From an uncultured Clostridia bacterium (lineage in GTDB: Bacteria; Bacillota; Clostridia; Oscillospirales; Acutalibacteraceae): a stretch of 8,698 nucleotides of DNA. Both the position numbers and the translations under genes were made by a program. The notes beneath the pieces are model-generated. The model ran no database searches, was not told the origin of the DNA, and was given only the letters and a program-made list of their open reading frames with translations. This document shows, one piece after another, positions 1 to 6,518 of this stretch (its first letter is position 1; each line of letters starts with the position of its first letter). The stretch lies in assembly GCA_947624755.1 (NCBI GenBank), contig CANQLQ010000066.1:1-8698 (forward strand), written 5' to 3'.

Positions 1-18
1 TCAGCAATGTTTCTTTTG

Positions 19-44
19 GAACTTTTCTTTCAAAAGAAAAGTTC
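19..44. repeat. Perfect 12-bp inverted repeat (dispersed-hairpin type)
   Basis: Positions 19-30 (GAACTTTTCTTT) and 33-44 (AAAGAAAAGTTC) are perfect reverse complements separated by only CA, so the stem can form as a cruciform or an RNA hairpin. Neither strand has a T-run directly after it, so it is not a canonical intrinsic terminator. From memory, similar TTTTGGAACTTTTCTTT...AAAAGAAAAGTTC blocks are scattered between genes in Clostridia, so this is probably a copy of a dispersed repeat. That part is recall and was not checked. Confidence 0.6.
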
Positions 45-126
45 GCCGACGGCAGTCAAAACCAATAATTTGCACAAGCAAAAACCAAAAACAGCAAACT
101 ACAAATCAGAAAAAACCTAACCTTTA

Positions 127-166
127 CAACAAACAAGGGAAGCCTTGAATCAATCAGAGCTTCCCT
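127..166 (-). terminator. Intrinsic terminator of the antiporter gene
   Basis: On the minus strand AGGGAAGC (166-159) pairs with GCTTCCCT (143-136) across a 15-nt loop. The stem is followed by TTGTTTGTTG (135-126), a T-rich tail. It lies about 28 nt beyond the antiporter stop codon at 194, as expected of a rho-independent terminator. The stem arms resemble the GGAAGCnCTGATT end motif of the MITE-like element at 1662-1886, so the terminator may derive from two fused repeat ends (inference). The rest of 1-193 shows no convincing gene. One frame is open from base 1 to a stop at 118-120 but reads straight through the hairpin at 19-44. Confidence 0.75.
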
Positions 167-193
167 AAATCTATTTTATACTTACCCAAAAAC

Positions 194-1537
194 TTACTTA
201 GCGGCAGCGGAAGAGTTGTTCTGTGAGTTTTCCCTTCTGGCGGTAGTACCTGCCGGTTTTTCGGTTATATTTCCTGCCCTTGTAAGAGCGAATTTCGTTA
301 TAACCGGACCAATAATTTCATAAACAAGAACGCCGAAAAGAATAACAAATCTTACCGTTGCACCTATTTCGGTTTGACCGAAAACCGCATCGGAAGAAAC
401 CGTGCTGACCATTCCGAGCGCAACGCCTGCCTGCGGAAGAAGCGCAAGACCGAGGTTTTCGGTGACGCTTTTGTCAAAACCGAGAGCTTTTGTTCCGGTG
501 ATTGCGCCGAGAATTTTTCCGCTTGAACGTGAAACTATATAGATAATTCCGATGAGAACGAAAATCGGATTTTTGAAAATGCTTAAATCAAGGCTTGCAC
601 CGCTTATTACAAAGAAAAGCATAAATAGCGGTTTTGTCCAGCGTTCGGTTCTTTCCATCATTTCCTCTGAGGTTTTGCAGACATTGCAGAAAATTGTTCC
701 GAACATCATACACGTCAAAAGCGGCGAAAAACCTATCTTAATTTGAGCAATTTCAAAAGTAAGATGAGAGACAACAATAGTTAAAAAGGTAAAAGCTATA
801 ATGAGAGTCAGACGGTTTGAACGTGAATGGAAAAGCTTTTCGACTTTTGAAAGAACAAAGCCCGAAAGTGCGCCGAGAACAAGAGAAAGAATAATTTCTA
901 TAAGCGGTTCAAAAGCAACCGAGACTATATCAATACTTCCGCCGTAAAGGGCTTTTGCAATACCGAAGGAAACGGCGAAAACAATAAGACAAACCGCATC
1001 GTCAAGGGCAACTACCTGTAAAAGCAAATCGGTAAGCGTACCTTTTGCCTTATATTGACGAACGACCATAAGAGTTGCCGCCGGAGCAGTAGCCGAAGCG
1101 ATTGCGCCGAGAATTATGCAGGCGGTAATGGGAAGGTAGTCTGTACCTGTGGCTTTGAGAATTATAAAATGTGTGGCGATAAGCGCAATATCTGCGACAA
1201 TTGTTGCCATAACGCCTTCGCATATTCCGACTACGACAACCTTTTTTCCCGTTTTCTTCAAAGATTCGAGCCTGAACTCATTGCCGATATCAAATGCTAT
1301 GAAGCCGAGCGCAACGTCGGAAATAATGGTAAATGCATCTACCGGAGAAAGAGTGTCATTATAGCCGAGCGAATATCCGGCGAGGTTAAATCGACCAAGG
1401 CAGAATGCACCGATAATTACACCGCCGAGAAGATAAGCCGTAACGTCGGGAAGGTTCAGCGGTTTTAGAACTCGGGTAAGCAGCAGCCCGATAAGCAAAC
1501 TGAACGAAACGCTCAAAAGAATTTGTTCAATACTCAT
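194..1537 (-). CDS. Cation:proton antiporter (CPA / Na_H_Exchanger family)
   Basis: This is a 447-residue, strongly hydrophobic integral membrane protein that probably exchanges Na+ or K+ for H+ across the cytoplasmic membrane. About 12 hydrophobic segments run from residue 5 to about 420, followed by a short hydrophilic tail rich in Asn, Ser and Ala. Family signs are the segment ATAPAATLMVVRQYKAKG (about 149-166), the acidic pair D179-D180 inside a membrane segment (VVALDDAVCLIVFA), and FDIGNEFRLESLKKTGKK after the third helix. A DD pair is typical of electrogenic CPA2-type exchangers. There is no C-terminal TrkA_N/KTN nucleotide-binding domain, unlike KefB/KefC, so it appears to be a stand-alone transport unit. 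The open frame extends 7 codons further (to 1558), but the Shine-Dalgarno AAGAAGG (1551-1545) sits 7 nt before the ATG at 1537, and the predicted transcription start near 1561 would leave the upstream ATG almost leaderless. The ion is not predictable from sequence alone. Confidence 0.88.
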   Translation of the reverse strand: MSIEQILLSVSFSLLIGLLLTRVLKPLNLPDVTAYLLGGVIIGAFCLGRFNLAGYSLGYNDTLSPVDAFTIISDVALGFIAFDIGNEFRLESLKKTGKKVVVVGICEGVMATIVADIALIATHFIILKATGTDYLPITACIILGAIASATAPAATLMVVRQYKAKGTLTDLLLQVVALDDAVCLIVFAVSFGIAKALYGGSIDIVSVAFEPLIEIILSLVLGALSGFVLSKVEKLFHSRSNRLTLIIAFTFLTIVVSHLTFEIAQIKIGFSPLLTCMMFGTIFCNVCKTSEEMMERTERWTKPLFMLFFVISGASLDLSIFKNPIFVLIGIIYIVSRSSGKILGAITGTKALGFDKSVTENLGLALLPQAGVALGMVSTVSSDAVFGQTEIGATVRFVILFGVLVYEIIGPVITKFALTRAGNITEKPAGTTARRENSQNNSSAAAK

Positions 1538-1567
1538 TTTTGTGCCTTCTTTCTGCAAATTGTAACT

Positions 1568-1596
1568 ATTATATCACTGCCTATTTTAAGTGTCAA
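1568..1596 (-). promoter_or_regulatory. Consensus sigma-A promoter of the antiporter gene
   Basis: On the minus strand the -35 box TTGACA (1596-1591) and the -10 box TATAAT (1573-1568) both match the sigma-A consensus exactly and are 17 bp apart. Transcription should start near 1561, giving a leader of about 24 nt before the ATG at 1537. A promoter this good suggests strong expression unless it is repressed. The inverted repeat at 1629-1651 lies just upstream. Confidence 0.88.
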
Positions 1597-1628
1597 ATAA
1601 AAAGTGTTCAAAACTCCCATGGGGCGAA

Positions 1629-1651
1629 TTGACGGAACAATTTACCGTCAA
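1629..1651. promoter_or_regulatory. Inverted repeat upstream of the antiporter promoter, possible operator
   Basis: TTGACGG (1629-1635) and CCGTCAA (1645-1651) are perfect 7-bp reverse complements around a 9-bp centre. The half-site centres are 16 bp apart, a spacing that can suit a dimeric regulator. The repeat lies about 33 bp upstream of the -35 box, a location more typical of an activator than of a blocking repressor. No regulator can be named. It could also be a by-product of the neighbouring palindromic element. Confidence 0.4.
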
Positions 1652-1661
1652 ACAGGGTTGC

Positions 1662-1886
1662 TTGTATTAAGGAACCACTGAATAAATCACGCCTGCCGGC
1701 TGAACGCGCATCTTGCACCGATATTTTCCGTCATTTTTGCCAAAAGCTCCTTGAAATACGTCAGTATTCCTGCGTCGCTTTTGACAATCTGACGAAAAAT
1801 TCGGCGGCGCAATCTGCACGTTCGATTTAATCAGCGTTTCCTTAATCAGTGCTTCCTTAGATTTAATCAGAGCTTCCTTAATACAA
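1662..1886. mobile_element. MITE-like non-coding palindromic element
   Basis: The outer ends match as inverted repeats: TTGTATTAAGGAA at 1662-1674 against the reverse complement of 1874-1886. The left end 1666-1688 also matches the reverse complement of 1824-1846 at 20 of 23 positions. The right side carries three consecutive copies of the end motif (1824-1846, about 1842-1860 and 1862-1881), each of the form TTAAGGAA-CnCTGATTAA. The interior is itself a long imperfect palindrome: GAACGCGCATCTTGCACCG near 1702-1720 pairs with the stretch ending at 1823, and CAAAAGC at 1741-1747 pairs with GCTTTTG at 1777-1783. The centre is AATAC-GTCA-GTATT at 1755-1768. There is no open frame or transposase. 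These traits fit a miniature inverted-repeat element moved in trans. It sits between the mannosidase 3' end and the antiporter promoter, and its hairpin could stop or stabilise mannosidase transcripts (inference). I see no clear target-site duplication. Confidence 0.7.
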
Positions 1887-1897
1887 AGTCCCCGCGA

Positions 1898-1921
1898 GTG
1901 TAAAGAACTGTCACTTCACAC
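1898..1921 (-). terminator. Hairpin after the mannosidase gene, weak terminator candidate
   Basis: On the minus strand GTGTGAAG (1921-1914) can pair with CTTTACAC (1905-1898) over 8 bp with one G-U pair and an 8-nt loop. It lies 9 nt past the TGA stop at 1930-1932. No T-run follows, so classical intrinsic termination is doubtful. It may instead act in 3'-end protection, with real termination in the long hairpin of the adjacent MITE-like element. Confidence 0.35.
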
Positions 1922-1929
1922 CGTGCATA

Positions 1930-4900
1930 TCAATAAAATGCCTTTAATGTGCAAATTTCAAAAGGTCTTAACTGCGTTTCAAATACATTGCCGCTTACCT
2001 TTTCCGCTGTTTCTTCTTCAAGCATATTCGTCTCGGCAAATGCTTTTACTTCGCTGCAAAACTCAATTACACAGTTTGTTCTTGTACCCTCTGCTTCATA
2101 AAAACGAACGATGAAAGCTTTTTCTTTATCTTCACATGGCTTTACAGACTCAACAATAATGTTAGGCATACTTGTCTTTACAAGCTGTTTCGCCTCATAT
2201 GCACCTTCGGAAATAACCTGCGGAATGTTGAGCATATATGAAGGCTCAATAACCGCCTTTGCGCCGAAAGCGCAGTTATGAGGAAGGAATGAATAGACCG
2301 CCTTGTGTATACCGTGGTCGCCCTTAACATCGGGACGCTTGCCGCCCTTATGAAGGGAAAGAGCGATTCGCGAACCGTTGACGGAAATTCCGTATTTGCA
2401 GTCGTTGAGCACGGCTACACCATAGTTTGGTTCGGAAAGGTCGGTATATTTATGGTTGACAACTTCAAACTTCGCCTGTTCAATGCTGTTATTCCTTGTG
2501 GTAGGACGTTTGCAATATCCAAACTGAATTTCGTGTCTTGCAAAATCTTCACGGACATTGGTATCAAAAGCAGCTTTAAGAAAGCGGTGGTCATCGTTCC
2601 AGTCCATAACTGTGTCGAAACGCACTTCGGCACTGTCCGCAAAGAAAATCATATCCTGAGTAACGGTTGACTTTTCGCTGATTTTATATTTGCTTCTTAT
2701 GATAAATGCGGCAGCTCCGTCAGAAACAACTTCCCTTTCAAGAAGATTTGCACAAGGTGCAAACTTCATTTCAATGTCCGGGTCAATATCCCAGTTATCC
2801 CAGCATTGGGGAACATCTTCCGCCATAAGGAAAGTGCCGAAAGCAAGTCCGTCAACAAGCTGTCGTTTTGCGCTCTTGTCAAAGAATGAACTTATAAATC
2901 CGTTTTCGTCAAACTCTACCTTTGCAAACGGAGTTTCAAGCTTGTTTTCGCCATAAACAAATGCCGAATCGCTCTTTTCTTCTTCACCGTAGGGCAGCTT
3001 TATCGACGAGAAAGCCGGAATCTTTACTCCCGAAATAATGCGCTTGCTTTTGCCGTCAATGTCAGTATAAACCTGCTGTTTTCTGCCCTTTACGGTCTTG
3101 CCGTTGTTGTCACAAAAAACAGCGTCGCTTCTTTCAAAGGAAAGCGGGTTGGTAACAGTAATACAGTCCTCGGCGTTACCTTTTGATATGGTTCTGATCT
3201 CTTCGTTTGCAGTTTGTATAACCTGTCTCATCTGAGACTTGCTTTCCTCGTGGGCACGGTTTATGCAAGTACCCGGAAGAATGTCGTGGAACTGATTGAT
3301 AAGAATGGTTTCAAGAAGCTTATTGGTTTTTTCCGTACTGCCCGCCCTGTTCGCTTTAACATTTTCGACCGCTGTCAGATATTCAAGAGTACGAAGGGAA
3401 AGTTCGGCTTTTCGGTTGTTGCGCTTGATTTCGTGCTGATTTGTAAGTGTTCCGCGATGAAGCTCAAGATAAAGCTCGCCTTTGTATGTATTTGGATTTA
3501 CCACCGTTTTTTCAAGGTCTTTCATAAACTCGCTTACGGTTGTATGATAAGTTTTCGCAACATCATAAAGATTTTCGATGCGTCTTGCGGTTTCAAGCAT
3601 TTCAAACTGGGGTCCTCCGCCGCCGTCACCGTAGCCATAAGTCACAAGCCGCTTATTTGTAACGGTTGGCTGATTAGTTTTGTGATCGGAAGTTACAATT
3701 GCATCGTTTATTTCCTTTACATTCGGCCAGCTATGGGTTGTATTGAAATGCGAAAATACCTTCGTGCCGTCAATGCCCTGCCAATAGAAAGAGTTATAAG
3801 GGAAAGGATTGGTGTCGTTCCAACTGATTTTGGTCGTAAAGAAATAATCCACGCCGCAGCCCTTCATAATCTGAGGAATAGACGCGCTGTAGCCGAAGGT
3901 GTCGGGAAGCCAAAAAGAATCCGACTTGTAGTCAAAATATTTCTTTGTAAATCTTTGACCCCAAAGGAACTGCCTTATTATAGACTCGCCCGAGGTGATA
4001 TTGCAGTCACATTCAACCCAAACTGCACCGTTAGGTTCGTATCTGCCCTCTTTAACTTTTTCCTGAATGCCTTTGAAAAGGTCGGGATAATATTTTCTTA
4101 CCATTTCGCTGTGGCAGGAAGAGCTTTGTATAAAGCGGTGTTCGGGATATTGCTGCATAAGACTTAGCTGATTACTGTAGGTTCTGGCGCACTTTTTGAT
4201 AGTTTCACCGACGTGCCACAGCCATGCCGTATCCATATGGGAATGTCCGATTATGCCTACCGAAGGGGCGCAGTCACTGTTCTTTTTGGAAAGAACTTCT
4301 GTAAGGAACGGCTGAGCCTTTCTTATAGCGTCAAAAAAGACATCTTTTGTAATATCTTCGGGTGAATAGTAAATAACCTTATGGACTTCGGTAAGCGCAT
4401 TTATTGCATAAGCCTTCATAAAGCTGTTGTCGGGAAGCTCGCAGGCAAGCTGATTGACTGTCACAAGGTCAAAATAGAACCGGTTTATTTCCTTATTTTT
4501 AACGCATATGTCAAGGCTTTCAAAGGTATAGCCGAAGTCATTAAAAAATTCCAAAAACGGGTCGCAGCCCTGGTAGTCATGACCTGCATAGTACTCGATA
4601 GCAATATCAATCACTTCGCCTTTGACTGCGTTTTTCTTCACAAGACCGCAGTAGTGGTTTCCGTGAGAAGTATAAACGATTTTTGTATTAAACGTACCAA
4701 ACGGAACACCGTTGACCCAAAGCATAGCTTCATAGCCGCTAACCTTCGGCATAAGAAAAATATCTTTTCCGTCAAGTTCATCGGGAACGGTATACGATGT
4801 TTTAAACCAGCAATAGTTTCCCTCGCCGCCCCATTTGAAGCCACTTTCAATTTGAACAAATTTTTCATCGGACGGGATAGTATGGTACTGCTTTTCGGTA

Positions 4901-5013
4901 AGGAAGGCAGAAGTCGGTAAAGACTCGATTTTTTCAAAAAGATAAGGGTTCAAGGTGTCCTCAAACCTTTTAAGTTTTGTAAGCATTTTTTCATAATGTG
5001 CTTTGCAAAGCAT
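1930..5013 (-). CDS. Alpha-mannosidase, glycoside hydrolase family 38 (cytoplasmic, MAN2C1-like size)
   Basis: This 1027-residue retaining alpha-mannosidase should release mannose from oligosaccharides such as host N-glycan fragments or imported mannosides. No signal peptide or membrane segment is visible, so it probably acts in the cytoplasm. Residues about 45-150 form a beta-rich N-terminal domain. The GH38 catalytic domain begins near 252 with GHSHMDTAWLW, where H259 and D261 are the expected zinc ligands. FWLPDTFGYSASIPQIMKG carries the expected nucleophile D371. The helical middle domain holds ELHRGTLTNQHEIKRNNR (517-534, H519 or H527 being candidate metal or substrate ligands) and NQFHDILPG (573-581). 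A long beta-rich C-terminal region follows from about 615. The length matches the roughly 1000-1050-residue MAN2C1-like bacterial branch and exceeds MngB-type enzymes (about 880). The open frame extends to an ATG at 5043, but the Shine-Dalgarno GGAGGT (5026-5021) lies 7 nt before the ATG at 5013. No transporter or other glycosidase adjoins it, so its glycan source is unknown. Confidence 0.93.
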   Translation of the reverse strand: MLCKAHYEKMLTKLKRFEDTLNPYLFEKIESLPTSAFLTEKQYHTIPSDEKFVQIESGFKWGGEGNYCWFKTSYTVPDELDGKDIFLMPKVSGYEAMLWVNGVPFGTFNTKIVYTSHGNHYCGLVKKNAVKGEVIDIAIEYYAGHDYQGCDPFLEFFNDFGYTFESLDICVKNKEINRFYFDLVTVNQLACELPDNSFMKAYAINALTEVHKVIYYSPEDITKDVFFDAIRKAQPFLTEVLSKKNSDCAPSVGIIGHSHMDTAWLWHVGETIKKCARTYSNQLSLMQQYPEHRFIQSSSCHSEMVRKYYPDLFKGIQEKVKEGRYEPNGAVWVECDCNITSGESIIRQFLWGQRFTKKYFDYKSDSFWLPDTFGYSASIPQIMKGCGVDYFFTTKISWNDTNPFPYNSFYWQGIDGTKVFSHFNTTHSWPNVKEINDAIVTSDHKTNQPTVTNKRLVTYGYGDGGGGPQFEMLETARRIENLYDVAKTYHTTVSEFMKDLEKTVVNPNTYKGELYLELHRGTLTNQHEIKRNNRKAELSLRTLEYLTAVENVKANRAGSTEKTNKLLETILINQFHDILPGTCINRAHEESKSQMRQVIQTANEEIRTISKGNAEDCITVTNPLSFERSDAVFCDNNGKTVKGRKQQVYTDIDGKSKRIISGVKIPAFSSIKLPYGEEEKSDSAFVYGENKLETPFAKVEFDENGFISSFFDKSAKRQLVDGLAFGTFLMAEDVPQCWDNWDIDPDIEMKFAPCANLLEREVVSDGAAAFIIRSKYKISEKSTVTQDMIFFADSAEVRFDTVMDWNDDHRFLKAAFDTNVREDFARHEIQFGYCKRPTTRNNSIEQAKFEVVNHKYTDLSEPNYGVAVLNDCKYGISVNGSRIALSLHKGGKRPDVKGDHGIHKAVYSFLPHNCAFGAKAVIEPSYMLNIPQVISEGAYEAKQLVKTSMPNIIVESVKPCEDKEKAFIVRFYEAEGTRTNCVIEFCSEVKAFAETNMLEEETAEKVSGNVFETQLRPFEICTLKAFY

Positions 5014-5016
5014 TAG

Positions 5017-5035
5017 CTTCACCTCCAAGGTGAAG
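5017..5035 (-). promoter_or_regulatory. Perfect inverted repeat enclosing the mannosidase Shine-Dalgarno
   Basis: CTTCACCT (5017-5024) and AGGTGAAG (5028-5035) are perfect 8-bp complements around a 3-nt centre. On the minus strand the Shine-Dalgarno GGAGGT (5026-5021) lies in the loop and 3' arm, so an RNA hairpin would hide the ribosome binding site from a transcript starting upstream of 5035. If transcription starts near 5027, as the candidate promoter predicts, the 5' arm is lost. The dyad would then act only as DNA, for example as an operator covering -10 to about +10. The repeat is seen directly; the role is inferred. Confidence 0.5.
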
Positions 5036-5062
5036 TATAGCATAATGGAAAAAGTTTTACAA
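5034..5062 (-). promoter_or_regulatory. Candidate sigma-A promoter of the mannosidase gene
   Basis: On the minus strand TTGTAA (5062-5057) and TATACT (5039-5034) are 17 bp apart, good but not perfect sigma-A boxes. The predicted start, near 5027, gives a leader of only about 14 nt, just long enough to include the Shine-Dalgarno. The -10 box overlaps the dyad at 5017-5035. A more upstream promoter in the AT-rich stretch 5063-5095 cannot be excluded. Confidence 0.55.
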
Positions 5063-5095
5063 CGAAAAATAGAATTTTTGTTTATACATTACTAT

Positions 5096-5116
5096 GGAAG
5101 CTCTGATTCCTTAATG
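5096..5116. repeat. Solitary copy of the MITE-like end motif
   Basis: GGAAGCTCTGATTCCTTAAT reproduces the GGAAGCTCTGATT core found at the right end of the element at 1862-1881. It is followed by CCTTAAT, the outer part of the same motif in the opposite orientation. The arrangement looks like two element ends joined with the interior deleted. It lies between the mannosidase promoter and the cysK terminator. Confidence 0.5.
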
Positions 5117-5117
5117 T

Positions 5118-5164
5118 TCCGAAAAATAAAAATTCGGAGTAAGCATAGCTTATCCCCGAATTTT
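5118..5164 (-). terminator. Strong intrinsic terminator of cysK
   Basis: On the minus strand AAAATTCGG (5164-5156) pairs perfectly with CCGAATTTT (5137-5129). The interior can add a second stem of TAAGC/GCTTA type. The tail TTATTTTTCGG (5128-5118) is T-rich. It lies about 68 nt after the cysK stop at 5232. Between stop and terminator, TAATGAT (5176-5182) and ATCATTA (5213-5219) form a further 7-bp inverted repeat of unknown role. Confidence 0.85.
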
Positions 5165-5231
5165 ACGTTGCTTATTAATGATGTGTACTGCCACATGTTG
5201 CGCCGGCATTATATCATTAGTCGTTCTTCAA

Positions 5232-6161
5232 TTATTCTTGGAACATTGGCGTTGAAAGGTATCTGTCGCCTGTATCCGGAAGGAGCGCAACAATTGTCTT
5301 GCCTTTGTTTTCCGGACGTTTTGCCAGTTCAAATGCCGCCCATACTGCTGCACCGGCTGAAATTCCGACAAGAACACCCTCTTTTCTTGCAATATTTTTT
5401 CCGGTTTCAAAGGCATCCTCATTTTCGACAGCTATAATTTCATCATAAATATTTGTGTCGAGAATCTCCGGAACAAAGCCTGCGCCTATGCCCTGAATTT
5501 TATGCGGACCTGCCGTACCTTTGGAAAGAACCGGTGACGATGCAGGCTCAACACCGACAATTTTTATGTTGGGATTCTTAGATTTGAGATAAGTTCCCAC
5601 ACCGGTGATCGTTCCGCCTGTGCCGATACCGGCAACAAAAATATCAACCTTTCCGTCGGTATCTTCCCAAATTTCGGAGCCGGTAGAAGCGATATGTGCC
5701 TTCGGATTTACCGGATTGGTAAACTGAGACGGGATAAAGCTTCCTTCTGTTTCTTTCGCAAGTTCATCGGCTTTTGCGATTGCTCCGGTCATTCCCTTTG
5801 CGCCTTCGGTAAGAACAATCTCGGCTCCGTAGGCTTTGAGAAGATTTCGTCTTTCCACGCTCATTGTTTCGGGCATTGTGAGAATAATTTTGTAGCCCTT
5901 TGCGGCGGCGACAGCGGCAAGTCCGATTCCCGTGTTTCCGCTTGTCGGTTCAATTATTGTTGCGCCCGGTTTAAGCTTCCCGCTTTTTTCGGCTTCGTCA
6001 ATCATAGCGTAGGCTATTCTGTCTTTTACGCTTCCTGCCGGATTGAAATATTCAAGTTTTGCCAAAACGGTGGCTTCGACGCCTTTTTCTTTGATAAGTT
6101 TGTTGAGTTTGAGAAGCGGTGTTGAGCCGATAAGGTCAGAAATTGATTCATAGATTTTCAT
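5232..6161 (-). CDS. cysK: Cysteine synthase A (O-acetylserine sulfhydrylase)
   Basis: This 309-residue PLP enzyme condenses O-acetyl-L-serine with sulfide to give L-cysteine and acetate, the last step of cysteine synthesis. It is cytosolic and normally a homodimer. The PLP lysine is K46 in NPAGSVKDR. TSGNTG (73-78) is the substrate-binding loop and GIGTGGT (178-184) the phosphate-binding loop. GISAGAA (266-272) contains the serine expected to contact the cofactor ring nitrogen, and PDTGDRYLST (295-304) is the family's C-terminal signature. Length is normal and no key residue is missing. The fit is to CysK/CysM-type enzymes and not to cystathionine beta-synthase, since there is no CBS domain pair. 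The Shine-Dalgarno AAAGGAG (6177-6171) precedes the ATG by 9 nt. No serine acetyltransferase (cysE) is adjacent. It is a single-gene unit with a long leader carrying an operator-like dyad and a short upstream ORF, suggesting sulfur- or cysteine-responsive control. Confidence 0.96.
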   Translation of the reverse strand: MKIYESISDLIGSTPLLKLNKLIKEKGVEATVLAKLEYFNPAGSVKDRIAYAMIDEAEKSGKLKPGATIIEPTSGNTGIGLAAVAAAKGYKIILTMPETMSVERRNLLKAYGAEIVLTEGAKGMTGAIAKADELAKETEGSFIPSQFTNPVNPKAHIASTGSEIWEDTDGKVDIFVAGIGTGGTITGVGTYLKSKNPNIKIVGVEPASSPVLSKGTAGPHKIQGIGAGFVPEILDTNIYDEIIAVENEDAFETGKNIARKEGVLVGISAGAAVWAAFELAKRPENKGKTIVALLPDTGDRYLSTPMFQE

Positions 6162-6223
6162 TTTAAATTACTCCTTTAATATAGTTCTTGTTGTAAAATT
6201 GTCGGACAGAAATAAACTGAGAT

Positions 6224-6256
6224 TTAACATCGTCCGTATATTATGTATTTACTCAT
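6224..6256 (-). CDS. Putative leader peptide upstream of cysK, ending in Cys
   Basis: A 10-codon reading frame MSKYIIYGRC followed by TAA lies in the predicted cysK leader. A Shine-Dalgarno-like AAGGA lies 6 nt before its ATG, and its stop is 62 nt upstream of the cysK start. The only Cys codon (TGT) is immediately before the stop, where slow decoding under cysteine shortage would stall a ribosome. Cysteine-responsive leader peptides upstream of sulfur genes are known in mycobacteria. I see no convincing terminator/antiterminator pair between it and cysK, so the mechanism would have to be translational. A second frame (MKRRKDYE, start 6275) overlaps its start as ATGAGTAA but has a poorly spaced Shine-Dalgarno. 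One Cys codon could be chance. Confidence 0.35.
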   Translation of the reverse strand: MSKYIIYGRC

Positions 6257-6278
6257 AATCTTTCCTTCTTTTCATTTC

Positions 6279-6294
6279 CTACTATACATAGTAG
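6279..6294. promoter_or_regulatory. Dyad operator at about +7 to +22 of cysK
   Basis: CTACTA-TACA-TAGTAG is a perfect 6-bp dyad with a 4-bp centre, placed just after the predicted transcription start (about 6300). Blocking sites of dimeric repressors often lie there. Firmicute cysteine genes are commonly controlled by Rrf2-family regulators (CymR, IscR-like), and a short AT-rich dyad is compatible with one. I cannot match it to a specific published consensus, so the regulator is inference. Confidence 0.55.
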
Positions 6295-6306
6295 TTTGAT
6301 AGGTTT

Positions 6307-6335
6307 ATATTATCACTACTTTTTTTATTTGTCAA
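6307..6335 (-). promoter_or_regulatory. Sigma-A promoter of cysK
   Basis: On the minus strand the consensus -35 box TTGACA (6335-6330) is followed after 17 bp by the -10 box TAATAT (6312-6307). The predicted start near 6300 gives an untranslated leader of about 140 nt, long for a bacterial housekeeping gene. That leader contains the dyad at 6279-6294 and the small reading frame at 6256-6224. No T-box or SAM-riboswitch signature sequence is visible in it. Confidence 0.82.
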
Positions 6336-6384
6336 CAGATTTTGGAAATTTTTTTATATTTTTTAAAGCATTTGTTTGATGCTT

Positions 6385-6424
6385 GAAAAAACAAAGACAG
6401 GCCGCAAATTATGCAGCCTGCCTT
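6385..6424 (-). terminator. Strong intrinsic terminator of the dehydrogenase/epimerase gene
   Basis: On the minus strand AAGGCAGGCTGC (6424-6413) pairs with GCGGCCTGTCTT (6405-6394), 12 bp with two G-U pairs and a 7-nt loop. TGTTTTTTC (6393-6385) follows. It lies about 95 nt after the stop at 6519. A weaker hairpin (AAGCAT/ATGCTT, within about 6366-6384) follows it. The stretch 6425-6518 holds no other feature I can support. Confidence 0.85.
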
Positions 6425-6518
6425 ATATGTATAAAGTTATTGAAAAAAGTCGTTTCGCGGCGTACGGTAAAAAGCTTACGTCACCCTACCCTGCGTAACT
6501 GATGTGGACAATACCCGC

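Noticed and set aside
1..120. Partial plus-strand coding region entering from the left edge
   Set aside because: One frame is open from base 1 to a stop at 118-120, but it is low-complexity (Lys/Asn/Gln rich) and translates a perfect hairpin repeat, so a real gene end is unlikely.
3214..4920. Long plus-strand open frames opposite the mannosidase gene (up to about 317 codons)
   Set aside because: They lie entirely antisense to a gene with clear GH38 motifs, lack Shine-Dalgarno sequences and have no family-like motifs. They arise from codon bias on the coding strand.
6162..6300. T-box or SAM riboswitch in the cysK leader
   Set aside because: No T-box core (GGUGGNACCGCG-like) or S-box signature is visible, and there is no terminator hairpin with a T-run before the cysK Shine-Dalgarno.
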